Positions 1 through 6,444 of a stretch of DNA of 40,847 nucleotides are shown one piece after another (position 1 is the first letter of the stretch; each line of letters starts with the position of its first letter). Source of the stretch: Deltaproteobacteria bacterium RIFOXYD12_FULL_55_16 (GTDB lineage: Bacteria > Desulfobacterota > Desulfobulbia > Desulfobulbales > Desulfurivibrionaceae). Under the pieces are notes generated by a model. That model made no database searches. It saw nothing but the letters and a program-made list of their open reading frames with translations, and had not been told where the DNA came from. The stretch lies in NCBI GenBank assembly GCA_001799255.1, contig MGTC01000043.1, positions 1 to 40,847 on the forward strand, read 5' to 3'. The translations under genes and the position numbers were made by a program.

Positions 1-2
1 GG

Positions 3-947
3 AACCGGCTTCTGCTGCAGCTCGACAAGGTGGGGCCCAAGACGGCCCAGAATATCCTGAGCCGGGTCAAGAGTGCGGATGATCCTCTAACGGCCCTTAA
101 GCAATACCCGGCTGGTAAAACCTGGGCCAAGGGTTTGACGGAGCTGCTGGCGATACTTGAAGATCTCAGGCAGCCGGAGATGGGCGTGGGCCAGATGTTT
201 GAGCGGATCATGGACTACTATGAGCCCATTTTTGAGCGACTCTACCATGATGATTATCCCCGACGCCGCCGGGATCTGGACGAATTGGGTCGGGTGATGG
301 GAGGGTATGCTGAGTTACAGGTCTTTCTCGACGATGCCTCTCTCGATCCGCCTCAGGCCGGGGCGGTGGCGGAGGATGGGGGCAAGCGGCTGGTGCTTTC
401 CACCATTCATTCGGCCAAGGGCCTGGAATGGGACACGGTCTTTATCATCAATCTGGCTGAGGGCCGCTTCCCTTCGGCCCAGGCCGTGCTTCCGCCCCAC
501 CGGGAAGAGGAGCGCCGCCTGCTCTATGTGGCCGCGACCAGAGCCAGAAAGCAGCTGTATCTGGTTTACCCCCAAGAGATTATGTCCTACGATTCTTCCT
601 CGGCTGCGGGCGGGCCTTCTCCCTTTATCCAGGAATTGCCCCATGGCCTGACCCAGTCGCCTGCCGCTGCCGCCTGGCAGCCGCATTCTTCCGCCTGCTC
701 CTACGGGGGGGAGAAGAATGAGCGGCCTGATTACCGCATTCCGCCGAGCAGATCTGTCTCACCAACGAGTCCATCCGGGGCTGAGCTAGCCCCGAAGATC
801 AAGCTCGGCAGCCAGGTGCGGCATCCATTTTTCGGGGAGGGCGTGGTGGAAAAGATCATCAGCCCCAAATCGGTGGAGATTCTCTTCTCACGGCACGGCA
901 GAAAGACCCTGCATCTTGACTATGCCAAACTGGAGTTGGCGCCATGA
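3..947 (+). CDS. UvrD/PcrA-type DNA helicase, C-terminal part (5' end outside window)
   Basis: Superfamily I 3'-5' DNA helicases of this type unwind DNA in repair and replication using ATP. The reading frame is open from base 3, so only the last 314 residues are visible. They hold helicase motif V (TIHSAKGLEWD, about residues 134-144), motif VI (EEERRLLYVAATRAR, about 168-182) and a C-terminal domain (GSQVRHPFFGEGVV) like the small Tudor-like tail of UvrD/PcrA proteins. The start of the visible part (LDKVGPKTAQ) resembles the helix-hairpin-helix-like stretch seen within these helicases. The Walker A motif is outside the window, so activity cannot be judged. The stop overlaps the folC start by 4 bases (ATGA), which suggests translational coupling. 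Whether it is UvrD, PcrA or Rep cannot be settled from this fragment. Confidence 0.9.
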   Translation, partial: NRLLLQLDKVGPKTAQNILSRVKSADDPLTALKQYPAGKTWAKGLTELLAILEDLRQPEMGVGQMFERIMDYYEPIFERLYHDDYPRRRRDLDELGRVMGGYAELQVFLDDASLDPPQAGAVAEDGGKRLVLSTIHSAKGLEWDTVFIINLAEGRFPSAQAVLPPHREEERRLLYVAATRARKQLYLVYPQEIMSYDSSSAAGGPSPFIQELPHGLTQSPAAAAWQPHSSACSYGGEKNERPDYRIPPSRSVSPTSPSGAELAPKIKLGSQVRHPFFGEGVVEKIISPKSVEILFSRHGRKTLHLDYAKLELAP

Positions 948-2278
948 ATTATCAGGAGGCCTGGGCCTTTCTCGATAACCTGCAATTCTTCAAGATCAAA
1001 CTGGGGCTTGAGAGCATGAGCCAGTTTCTCGAGGCGGTGGGCAACCCGCACCGGGCCTTGCGTTTCGTGCATGTGGCGGGCACCAACGGCAAGGGCTCTG
1101 TTTCCACAACCCTGCGAACTATTCTGACCAGGGCAGGCTATAAGGTTGGGCTGTATACCTCCCCGCACTTGAGCTGTGTACGGGAGCGTTTCCGGATCGA
1201 TGAGCGCTTTATTTCCGAAGAGGTGTTCGCCCGGCAGGCCAGGGTAATCCGCGAGGCGCTGGGGGAGGGGCAGATCACCTATTTCGAATTCGCCACTGCC
1301 CTGGCCCTGCTCTGGTTTGCCGAGGAACAGGTGGAGGTGGCCATTCTGGAAGTTGGCTTAGGCGGCAGGCTTGATGCCACCAACGTAATAACCCCGCTGG
1401 TCTCTGTGATTACCAACGTCAGTATGGATCACGAGCAGTATCTGGGCAACACCCTGGCGGCGGTGGCGTCTGAAAAGGCCGGGATCATCAAGCCCGGGGT
1501 GCCTGTGGTTGCCGGCCTGGCTGCGGATGAAAGTCTGACGGTGGTGACGCAGGTCTGTCAGGAACGCCAGGCGCCTCTGTTTTTACTGGGGAGGGAGTTT
1601 GCCGGGCTTCGTGGTTCTGAGGGAAACTGGGAATATAGGGGAATCGATGACAGCCACTCCCTTGCCGGGATCCACTGCCGTCTTCAGGGAAGATACCAGA
1701 TCGACAACGCGGCCCTGGCTCTGGCCGCGCTGGAAATCATCTCTGCTTGTTTGCCGGTAAGCGGAGAGGCGATCCGGCAAGGATTGCTCTCCGTGGCCTG
1801 GCCAGGCCGCCTTGAATATTTTTGTCTTGCGGACGGAACCCTGGTGGAATGTCCTGCCGAGGCCGCCATCGAACAACCCCCCTCTTTACACCGTTATCTG
1901 CTGGACGGCGCTCATAATCCCGCCGGGGTGGAGAGCCTGCGAGATGCCCTGCTCAGCGAGTTTTGCTACGACCGGCTCATTCTGGTCTGGGCCTGCATGG
2001 CGGACAAGGATGTGGCCGCAACCCTCACCGCCATTGCTCCTCTAGCTGACCGGCTTATCTTCACCCGACCGGAAAGCGAGCGTTCGGCAACGCCGGAGCA
2101 GCTTATCGCTATCCTGGCTCAAGAGGAACGCAGCAAGGCGCAGTCCGCCGCAACGGTTGCCGAGGCCCTGGCCCTGGCTGCCGATCTGGCGCAAAGCGGG
2201 GATCTGATCTGCGTGGCCGGGTCTCTCTATCTGGTGGGGGCGGCGCGGAAGATTCTTCTGGGGGAGGTGGCGCCATGA
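944..2278 (+). CDS. folC: Bifunctional dihydrofolate synthase/folylpolyglutamate synthase
   Basis: A 444-residue Mur-ligase-like enzyme that adds glutamate to dihydropteroate and to folates in the cytoplasm, using ATP. The N-terminal P-loop GTNGKGS is at residues 46-52, followed by the family signature LYTSPHL. Further conserved blocks are EVGLGGRLDATN, SMDHEQYLG, EKAGIIKPGVP and the C-terminal-domain LLDGAHNPAG. Length is normal for FolC. The start is the ATG overlapping the helicase stop (ATGA), and the stop region overlaps the HNH gene in the same way. The three genes therefore probably form one transcript. Family assignment is firm; whether both activities are kept is inferred. Confidence 0.95.
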   Translation: MNYQEAWAFLDNLQFFKIKLGLESMSQFLEAVGNPHRALRFVHVAGTNGKGSVSTTLRTILTRAGYKVGLYTSPHLSCVRERFRIDERFISEEVFARQARVIREALGEGQITYFEFATALALLWFAEEQVEVAILEVGLGGRLDATNVITPLVSVITNVSMDHEQYLGNTLAAVASEKAGIIKPGVPVVAGLAADESLTVVTQVCQERQAPLFLLGREFAGLRGSEGNWEYRGIDDSHSLAGIHCRLQGRYQIDNAALALAALEIISACLPVSGEAIRQGLLSVAWPGRLEYFCLADGTLVECPAEAAIEQPPSLHRYLLDGAHNPAGVESLRDALLSEFCYDRLILVWACMADKDVAATLTAIAPLADRLIFTRPESERSATPEQLIAILAQEERSKAQSAATVAEALALAADLAQSGDLICVAGSLYLVGAARKILLGEVAP

Positions 2279-2592
2279 GCGGGGAAGAAAATCTGTACGG
2301 CGAGGGAGTGGCCGAGGAGGATATCCGCCGCGAACGAGCCAAGGCGCGGGAGATCAGGAAGAGCAGATGGTGGCAGACCAGGCTTTCTCTGGGCCTCTGT
2401 TACTACTGCGGCAACAAGACCCCGGCCAAGGAGCTGACCATGGACCACATCGTCCCTCTGGCCAGGGGAGGGACAAGCTCCAAGGGCAATCTTGCCGCCT
2501 GCTGCAAGGAATGCAATAATCTAAAGAAAACCATGCTGCCCATCGAGTGGGAGGTCTATATGGAGAGACTGGCGGAAGATAGTGAAAAATGA
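2275..2592 (+). CDS. Small HNH endonuclease-domain protein
   Basis: A 105-residue protein with a basic, Arg-rich N-terminal helix (residues 17-36) and a compact HNH domain. Zinc ligands appear as CYYC at 42-45 and CKEC at 77-80. The ββα-metal core has the catalytic pair DH at 57-58 (MDHIVPLARGG) and Asn72. The HNH fold cuts or nicks nucleic acid using a divalent metal. Stand-alone proteins this small are widespread in bacteria and mostly have no assigned substrate. It overlaps folC by 4 bases, so it is co-expressed with housekeeping genes and shows no linkage to a phage or restriction system here. The domain call is secure and the biological role unknown. Confidence 0.85.
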   Translation: MSGEENLYGEGVAEEDIRRERAKAREIRKSRWWQTRLSLGLCYYCGNKTPAKELTMDHIVPLARGGTSSKGNLAACCKECNNLKKTMLPIEWEVYMERLAEDSEK

Positions 2593-2599
2593 AGAGTGG

Positions 2600-2674
2600 A
2601 GAGTGAAAAGTTAAAGGAAAAAAGCTTGCCTCCCTCGCCCTTGGATCTTGTCGGTGCCGTTCACTTTTCACTCT
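2600..2674. repeat. Inverted repeat between convergent genes
   Basis: AGAGTGAAAAGT at 2600-2611 is matched exactly by its reverse complement at 2663-2674. Outside these arms, GAAGAGTG (2591-2598) and CACTCTTC (2683-2690) continue the pairing imperfectly. It fills the gap between the HNH gene and the convergent pfkA, so it could stop transcription from both sides. There is no clean U-run, so that role is an inference. Confidence 0.6.
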
Positions 2675-2697
2675 GAATTTTTCACTCTTCACTATCT

Positions 2698-3792
2698 TCA
2701 ATCTCCCAGGCAGATGCCGATTTCCCGGGCGGTCAGCACCTTGTCGCTGTCCAGGGGCACTTTTTTCCGGGTTTTGATCGCCTCTGACAGGGGAACGGCA
2801 ACAATATCCGTGGCGGACAGCGCCACCATGTGATCGAAGATTCCCTGTTCGGCCAGGCGCACCGCCGCCCCGCCAAAGCGCAGGGCCAGCATCCGGTCGA
2901 AGGTGGTGGGCGAGCCGCCGCGTTGCAGATGCCCCAGCACCAGGGAACGGGTATCCTTGCCGGTTTTCTCCCTGATCTGTTGCGCCACCCAATCCCCTAC
3001 TCCGCCCAAAAGAATCTCCTGACGTCCGATTTCATGGGCATCGGTGGCCTTGTGAATGACCTCGGCATCCTTGGCCCTGGCCCCTTCGGCCACCACGACA
3101 ATGGCGTAATGTTTGTGATGCAGTTCGTTGTCGTTGATCTTGGCGCAGGCTTTTTCGATATCAAAAGGGATCTCCGGGATGAGGATGACATCGGCGCAGC
3201 CTGAGATCCCGGAGTTGAGGGCGATCCAGCCGGAATCCCGGCCCATGACCTCGACCACCATGACCCGGTCGTGGGATTTGGCGGTGGAATGCAGCCGGTC
3301 GATGGCCTCGGTTGCAGTGGCCACGGCGGTGTCGCAGCCAAAGGTTCTCTGGGTGGCCTGCAGGTCGTTGTCAATGGTCTTTGGCACCCCGATCACCGGC
3401 ATCCCCTTTTCCGTGGCGAAACGGTGGGCGATCTCCAGGCTGCCGTCGCCGCCCACGGCAATGTGGCAGAAAAAACCCATGCGGGTAAAGGTTTGCATGA
3501 TCAGGTCGGAAACATCGCGGAGCTGCACCTCGCCGGCCAGATTTTTTACCGGCATGGCAAAGGGGTTGCCCTTGTTGGTGGAGCCGAGAATCGTGCCGCC
3601 GGTGGGGGTGATGTCCTCAACGATCTCCGGGGTGAGACGAACAAGTTCATTCGGGTCGAGCAGGCCCTTGTAGCCGCTGTGGCTGCCATAGACCTCCCAG
3701 CCCCGGTAATGGGCGGATTTGGTTATTGCGTAGATAACCGCATTCAGGCCAGGGGCGTCGCCGCCGCCGGTGGATATAACGATTTTTTTCAT
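2698..3792 (-). CDS. pfkA: 6-phosphofructokinase
   Basis: Phosphorylates fructose 6-phosphate to fructose 1,6-bisphosphate in glycolysis. The ATG at 3792 is chosen over one 15 codons upstream because a GAGG sits 8 bases before it and the protein then begins at the conserved strand (MKKIVISTGGGDAPGLN). That gives 364 residues. Motifs are GGDAPGLN at 10-17, GGDGS at 114-118, PKTIDND at 137-143 with catalytic Asp141, and MGRDSGW. In this family Gly in GGDGS goes with ATP use, while Lys in PKTIDND is typical of PPi-dependent enzymes but also occurs in ATP-dependent plant and trypanosome-type PFKs. ATP is therefore the likelier donor, but not certain. The gene stands alone, convergent with folC-HNH. 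Confidence 0.93.
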   Translation of the reverse strand: MKKIVISTGGGDAPGLNAVIYAITKSAHYRGWEVYGSHSGYKGLLDPNELVRLTPEIVEDITPTGGTILGSTNKGNPFAMPVKNLAGEVQLRDVSDLIMQTFTRMGFFCHIAVGGDGSLEIAHRFATEKGMPVIGVPKTIDNDLQATQRTFGCDTAVATATEAIDRLHSTAKSHDRVMVVEVMGRDSGWIALNSGISGCADVILIPEIPFDIEKACAKINDNELHHKHYAIVVVAEGARAKDAEVIHKATDAHEIGRQEILLGGVGDWVAQQIREKTGKDTRSLVLGHLQRGGSPTTFDRMLALRFGGAAVRLAEQGIFDHMVALSATDIVAVPLSEAIKTRKKVPLDSDKVLTAREIGICLGD

Positions 3793-3896
3793 CTGTTCAA
3801 CCTCGCAAAGTGACGGAAAAAAAATTCTATTGGTCAAGGGAGTTCTCCTTTTGTTTATAGCCTGAATCAGGCGGAGAGCAAAACAAAAAACCAGCC

Positions 3897-3925
3897 TTGA
3901 CTTATGCGGGTATATTTCTTAATTT
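3897..3925 (+). promoter_or_regulatory. Candidate sigma70 promoter for the selenoprotein gene
   Basis: TTGACT at 3897-3902 and TAATTT at 3920-3925 are separated by 17 bases and lie about 95 bases upstream of the ATG at 4019. A palindrome, GCCTGA-A-TCAGGC, sits just upstream at 3860-3872. The boxes are only moderately close to consensus. Confidence 0.4.
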
Positions 3926-4018
3926 GTTTGATAAGAAAAGACTGAAATTACTTTTTTCTTACCGGTCTCTCAGCGCCGGATATTTTTTTTATGAACCTTT
4001 TGATGAGGAGATCACAGG

Positions 4019-4363
4019 ATGCTTGAAGTAACAGAGCAGGCGGTTGTCAAATTGAAAGCGTATCTGGCCGATAATAATATCGATTCTGCCGTACGTGTTG
4101 CCCTGATGCAGGGCGGTTGATCTGGGCCCTCTTTGGGATTGGCTCTGGATGAGCCAAAAGAAAATGATGCAACGTATGAACATGGTGGAATTAAATTCTT
4201 GCTGGATAATAATCTCAGCAATCAGTGTGGGGTCATCAAGGTAGACTTCATCGAGGCCGGGCCCCGTTCCGGTTTTGGGATCTCCTCGGCCAAGCCTCTC
4301 GGGGGCGGGGGCGGTGGAAGCTGTGGCAGTTCCTGCGGCAGCGGCGGTTCTTGCGGTTGCTGA
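4019..4363 (+). CDS. HesB/IscA-like selenoprotein (in-frame TGA read as selenocysteine, U34)
   Basis: A-type Fe-S carrier-like protein of 114 residues. Translation from the ATG at 4019 (strong GAGGAG, 8 bases upstream) runs 33 codons to TGA at 4118-4120 and continues in the same frame to a TGA stop at 4361-4363. Around the internal TGA the protein reads LMQGG-U-SGPSLGLALDEP. Homologues without Sec have Cys exactly there, the position equivalent to the first Fe-S ligand of IscA. A 7-bp hairpin lies 18 bases after the TGA (separate entry). The C-terminus is a Gly/Cys tail, SCGSSCGSGGSCGC. HesB-like selenoproteins are known from bacterial selenoproteome surveys. A gene caller that treats TGA as stop would give only the part from about 4133. 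It appears monocistronic, with a promoter candidate and terminator. Its client protein is unknown. Confidence 0.92.
4139..4157 (+). promoter_or_regulatory. Bacterial SECIS-like hairpin
   Basis: TTGGCTC (4139-4145) and GAGCCAA (4151-4157) form a perfect 7-bp stem around the 5-base loop TGGAT. The apical loop begins 25 bases after the TGA, and one of its first two bases is G. Both fit the usual rules for bacterial SECIS elements, which bind SelB and recruit Sec-tRNA. The hairpin lies within the coding sequence, as is normal in bacteria. Confidence 0.85.
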
Positions 4364-4386
4364 TGATATTGTTTTGAATTTGTTGC

Positions 4387-4416
4387 AAAAAACCCTGGTC
4401 TTGGCCGGGGTTTTTT
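4387..4416 (+). terminator. Rho-independent terminator after the selenoprotein gene
   Basis: Six A, then stem CCCTGG (4393-4398) pairing with CCGGGG (4405-4410, one U-G pair) around loop TCTTGG, then six T. It lies 24 bases after the stop at 4363 and upstream of amrA, which separates the two transcripts. Confidence 0.88.
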
Positions 4417-4496
4417 ATTGTCCCTTGCAGCACAGGCCACCTTCACAGCTGTGGTGCGGCCTGAACGGTGACAAAGAAAGTACAGAGGAGAGGAGT

Positions 4497-5102
4497 ATGG
4501 CAAAGGATGAGAGCGCACAGGCTGCGGGCCTGACAGAAGAACAGGGGAAGGCATTGCTCTGGCTGGCGCGGGAGACCATCGCCCGGCAACTTGGCCTGGA
4601 GGCTCACGAGCCGGGGGGCGATATCGCGGCCAGCTTGCGGGATCAGGAGCTGCAAGGCAAGAGGGGAACCTTTGTCACCCTGAAAGAGCATGGTGAGTTG
4701 CGCGGCTGTATCGGCAGCCTTGCCGCCCTTGAATCTATTGTGGAGAGTGTGAAGCGCAATGCCCTTCATGCCGCTTTTAATGATTCTCGATTCAGTCCGG
4801 TGAGGGAAAATGAACTGGCCGCAATCGAGCTAGAGATCAGCATCCTCACTGAGCCGACCACCTTGGCCTATGCTGATGCCGCGGATCTGCTCCGCTCCTT
4901 GCAGGTAGGGATCGATGGGGTCATTCTCCGAAAGGGCGCACAGGGCGCCACCTTTTTGCCACAGGTCTGGGAGCAGCTGCCCAGGCCGGAGGATTTTTTA
5001 AGCCACCTCTGCCACAAGGCGGGGTTGCCCGCCGAGGCCTGGCGATCAGAAGGGCTGGATGTGTTCACCTATCGGGTGCAGTATTTCGCGGAACACGGCT
5101 AA
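4497..5102 (+). CDS. amrA: AMMECR1-domain protein (AmmeMemoRadiSam system protein A)
   Basis: A 201-residue protein of the AMMECR1 family. The signature LRGCIGS is at residues 68-74, followed by a conserved stretch (NALHAAFNDSRFSPV) and FLPQVWEQLP near the end. The start at 4497 is chosen because GAGGAG lies just upstream; an in-frame extension further up would run through the terminator and the end of the selenoprotein gene. In many bacteria and archaea this family travels with a MEMO-like protein (AmrB) and a radical SAM protein (AmrS), but neither partner is adjacent here. The biochemical role of the bacterial A component is not established. The family call is confident. Confidence 0.88.
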   Translation: MAKDESAQAAGLTEEQGKALLWLARETIARQLGLEAHEPGGDIAASLRDQELQGKRGTFVTLKEHGELRGCIGSLAALESIVESVKRNALHAAFNDSRFSPVRENELAAIELEISILTEPTTLAYADAADLLRSLQVGIDGVILRKGAQGATFLPQVWEQLPRPEDFLSHLCHKAGLPAEAWRSEGLDVFTYRVQYFAEHG

Positions 5103-5135
5103 GTGCCCTGAGAGAAAAGCAGAGACGCACCGTTG

Positions 5136-5164
5136 TTGATTTTTACCGGGTGATATGGTACATC
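5136..5164 (+). promoter_or_regulatory. Candidate promoter of tRNA-Leu
   Basis: TTGATT (5136-5141) and TACATC (5159-5164) are spaced by 17 bases. The -10 box ends 21 bases before the tRNA. Both boxes match the sigma70 consensus only in part. Confidence 0.35.
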
Positions 5165-5185
5165 GCCGTTTGAGTTGAGTATCAT

Positions 5186-5272
5186 GCCTGGGTGGCGGAA
5201 CTGGTAGACGCAAGGGACTTAAAATCCCTCGGGGGCAACCCCGTACGAGTTCGATTCTCGTCCTGGGCACCA
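5186..5272 (+). tRNA. tRNA-Leu (anticodon UAA)
   Basis: An 87-base class II tRNA with a long variable arm and encoded CCA. The acceptor arms GCCTGGG and CCTGGGC pair with two G-U pairs. The anticodon stem AGGGA/TCCCT closes the loop CTTAAAA, giving anticodon UAA. The T arm carries GTTCGATTC. It lies in the gap between amrA and the convergent J-domain gene. Confidence 0.97.
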
Positions 5273-5281
5273 AGGAAAAAC

Positions 5282-5320
5282 AAGCACTTAGCGGATTACC
5301 GTTGGGTGCTTTTCTTTTGT
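5282..5320 (+). terminator. Rho-independent terminator of tRNA-Leu
   Basis: AAGCACTTAGCGG and CCGTTGGGTGCTT form a 13-bp stem (several G-U pairs) around loop ATTA at 5282-5311. A T-rich tail (TTCTTTTG) follows. It begins 10 bases after the tRNA. Confidence 0.8.
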
Positions 5321-5383
5321 GTCTGAAGTTCGGCTAAACAATATTGGCCCCTTGCTTCCGTGCGGCACAGAGGGGGGGGCAGA

Positions 5384-5692
5384 CTACTTTCCCCAGAGAG
5401 GATCGTGGCCGAATTGTCGGCGCAGGTGCTGGTCGGGGTTTTGGCGATAAAACTCCGTTTCGCTGAAGGAAAATCGGTAGGATTTCAGATAATCGAGGAT
5501 GAGTCCATAGGCCGTGTTGATCCGTCTGATTTGCTCGGGGTCGCTTTGCTCCCCGTCACTGCTATCCTGCCTGGCCTGATCAGGATGATGAATCTTGACC
5601 AGCGCGTGGTGGCGTTTCTTGATCTCTTGGAGTGAGGCCCTTTCGTCGAGACCAAAGACTTCCAGCGCTGCCTGTAGTTCCTGATAAGTCAT
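5384..5692 (-). CDS. Small J-domain (DnaJ-like) protein
   Basis: A 102-residue protein whose N-terminal two thirds form a J domain. It has helix I (YQELQAALEVFGL), a basic helix II (IKKRHHALVKIH), the invariant HPD at residues 36-38, then helix III (IRRINTAYGLILDYL). J domains stimulate ATP hydrolysis by DnaK-type chaperones. The Gly/Phe-rich and zinc-finger regions of true DnaJ are absent, so this is a specialised co-chaperone. It starts 7 bases after the stop of the upstream methyltransferase, so the two are probably co-transcribed. The client is unknown. Confidence 0.85.
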   Translation of the reverse strand: MTYQELQAALEVFGLDERASLQEIKKRHHALVKIHHPDQARQDSSDGEQSDPEQIRRINTAYGLILDYLKSYRFSFSETEFYRQNPDQHLRRQFGHDPLWGK

Positions 5693-5699
5693 GGGTGCA

Positions 5700-6323
5700 T
5701 CATCCTTTTTCTGCCCGGATCACGACAAAACCGCCTTGCCCATAACCTGTAAGCACCTGTTCTGCCGAGGCTGGTTCAGGCAGCAGGGTCTGCCGCCAAT
5801 GCAGGGTTCCGAAGCCTGCTGCCCGCAGGGATTTTTCCAGATCTGCCGGGGAATGGAACCTGGCCTGCCGGTAAAAGCGGCTCTTTTTTTGTTCCCGAAG
5901 ATATTTTAGTCCCAGTCGGCTTTCCCGGTCGATAAAACCGAGGAGCAGGCAGGCTTGGGCCCCAAGCACTCGGTTCGCCTCCCGTAAAGACAGCGTCAGG
6001 TCATCAAGGAAGCAATCAACCGTCACCATCAGGGCGAAATCGAAAAGGCCGTTCGCCAAGGGCAAAGCCTCGGCTACCCCCTGAACTACCGTAATCCCTC
6101 TGGTCTGAGCGATTGCGGCCATTGCCCGAACCGGCTCCACCCCCAGGCCGATCCCAAGCGGCGCGGCGAAACGGCCGGTGCCGACCCCGATCTCCAGGCC
6201 TTTGCCTTTGGTGGGCAGAAGTGTGCTGATCGCGGCCAGTTCGGCCTGGTAGGGGGCCGGATGCCGGGTAAACCAGTCATCGTAAGTCTTCGCCTGGCTG
6301 ACAAAGGGGTTGGCTTCGTGCAT
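5700..6323 (-). CDS. Class I SAM-dependent methyltransferase (Methyltransf_11-like)
   Basis: A 207-residue protein with a Rossmann-type methyltransferase core. SAM-binding motif I is GLEIGVGTG (residues 42-50), the acidic-loop region is GLGVEPVRAM, motif II is GVAEALPLANGLFDFALMVTVDCFLDD and a later strand is LLLGFID. The layout resembles small-molecule or lipid methyltransferases of the UbiE/Methyltransf_11 group, but no substrate can be inferred. It is first of a two-gene minus-strand unit with the J-domain protein. Confidence 0.85.
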   Translation of the reverse strand: MHEANPFVSQAKTYDDWFTRHPAPYQAELAAISTLLPTKGKGLEIGVGTGRFAAPLGIGLGVEPVRAMAAIAQTRGITVVQGVAEALPLANGLFDFALMVTVDCFLDDLTLSLREANRVLGAQACLLLGFIDRESRLGLKYLREQKKSRFYRQARFHSPADLEKSLRAAGFGTLHWRQTLLPEPASAEQVLTGYGQGGFVVIRAEKG

Positions 6324-6444
6324 TTTGGCTCTGGTGGTCCGGCTCCAAGGGGTAGAAAAAATGGCCTGTCAGCGGAAGCTGGGGAAAAGAACGGGGGCAG
6401 GCTTGATATTCTGATTTTCGTGGCATAAATATCAAGGGAAAAAG

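Noticed and set aside
4133-4363. 76-residue gene starting after the TGA
   Set aside because: No ribosome-binding site at 4133, and homology begins at 4019. The full Sec-containing reading is better supported.
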